Of a DNA stretch of 64,000 nt, positions 63,896 to 64,000 are shown piece after piece; within the stretch, counting starts at the first letter, position 1, and each line of letters opens with the position of its first letter. The stretch comes from Bigelowiella natans CCMP2755 (Eukaryota; Cercozoa; Chlorarachniophyceae), in contig ADNK01001594.1 of the NCBI GenBank assembly GCA_000320545.1, positions 1 to 64,000 of the forward strand, written 5' to 3'. Made by a program: the position numbers and the translations under genes. The notes beneath the pieces were generated by a model. It was not told the DNA's origin, made no database searches, and was given only the letters and a program-made list of their open reading frames with translations.

Positions 63896-64000
63896 GTGCC
63901 ACCTTCCTTCTTCCTCAGACTGGGAAGTTAGTGCTCGAGGGAAGCACCTTCGTTTCTCTCGGATTCCACTAATCCCCTCGAAACCATGCCAATAGTTGTA
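63896..64000. other. Right edge, no gene seen
   Basis: Upstream flank of the membrane-protein gene. Nothing further can be supported. Confidence 0.3.

Noticed and set aside
1-64000. tRNA, rRNA or other structured RNA genes
   Set aside because: No cloverleaf or conserved rRNA stretch was noticed by eye; a tRNAscan-SE or Infernal run would be needed to exclude small RNA genes.

Overview
The window is nuclear DNA of a eukaryotic protist. Nearly every gene is split by spliceosomal GT-AG introns, most about 60-350 bp long. One gene encodes a class I fructose-bisphosphate aldolase with a bipartite (signal plus transit peptide-like) leader, which suggests a photosynthetic protist with a complex, secondary plastid. 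A chlorarachniophyte-like alga would fit, but that is inference. All gene models were built by hand from splice-site phase and family resemblance.

Layout: the 3' end of an unrecognised + gene (to 750); a TIR-domain membrane protein (-, 1612-3533); a 5.7-kb Ty3/gypsy-type LTR retrotransposon with identical LTRs (4161-9876); a secreted sialidase-like protein (-, 10416-13181, 10 exons); an ARL6IP4/SRp25-like Lys-rich nuclear protein (-, 14989-16407) divergent from RPB11 (+, 17056-18003, 5 exons); an unrecognised 531-aa protein (-, 18752-20579) divergent from a TKL-type kinase (+, 21032-22294); plastid-type aldolase (-, 23713-25280) divergent from RPC2, the second-largest RNA polymerase III subunit (+, 26737-39361, 36 exons all in phase); a coiled-coil/PDZ-like/acidic protein (-, 40075 to about 45.5 kb); a 24-exon protein with a predicted dual-acylation N-terminus and a WW domain (+, 46934-56398); and a large secreted or membrane protein with Cys-rich ectodomain and several membrane segments (-, 56839-63761).

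The genes share no obvious pathway. Two encode RNA polymerase subunits (Pol II RPB11, Pol III RPC2) and one a probable splicing-associated protein; the rest are signalling, surface or metabolic proteins.

Non-coding DNA comes in two textures. Introns between about 26.6 and 55.5 kb are packed with di- and trinucleotide microsatellites. Spacers that flank gene 3' ends (all five convergent ones and both tandem ones) are instead dense in short palindromic words (GCTAGC, GCATGC, GTGCAC, CTAG, CATG), which are nearly absent from the four divergent promoter spacers. This, together with the TIR protein and the acylated WW protein, is the most interesting unexplained content.
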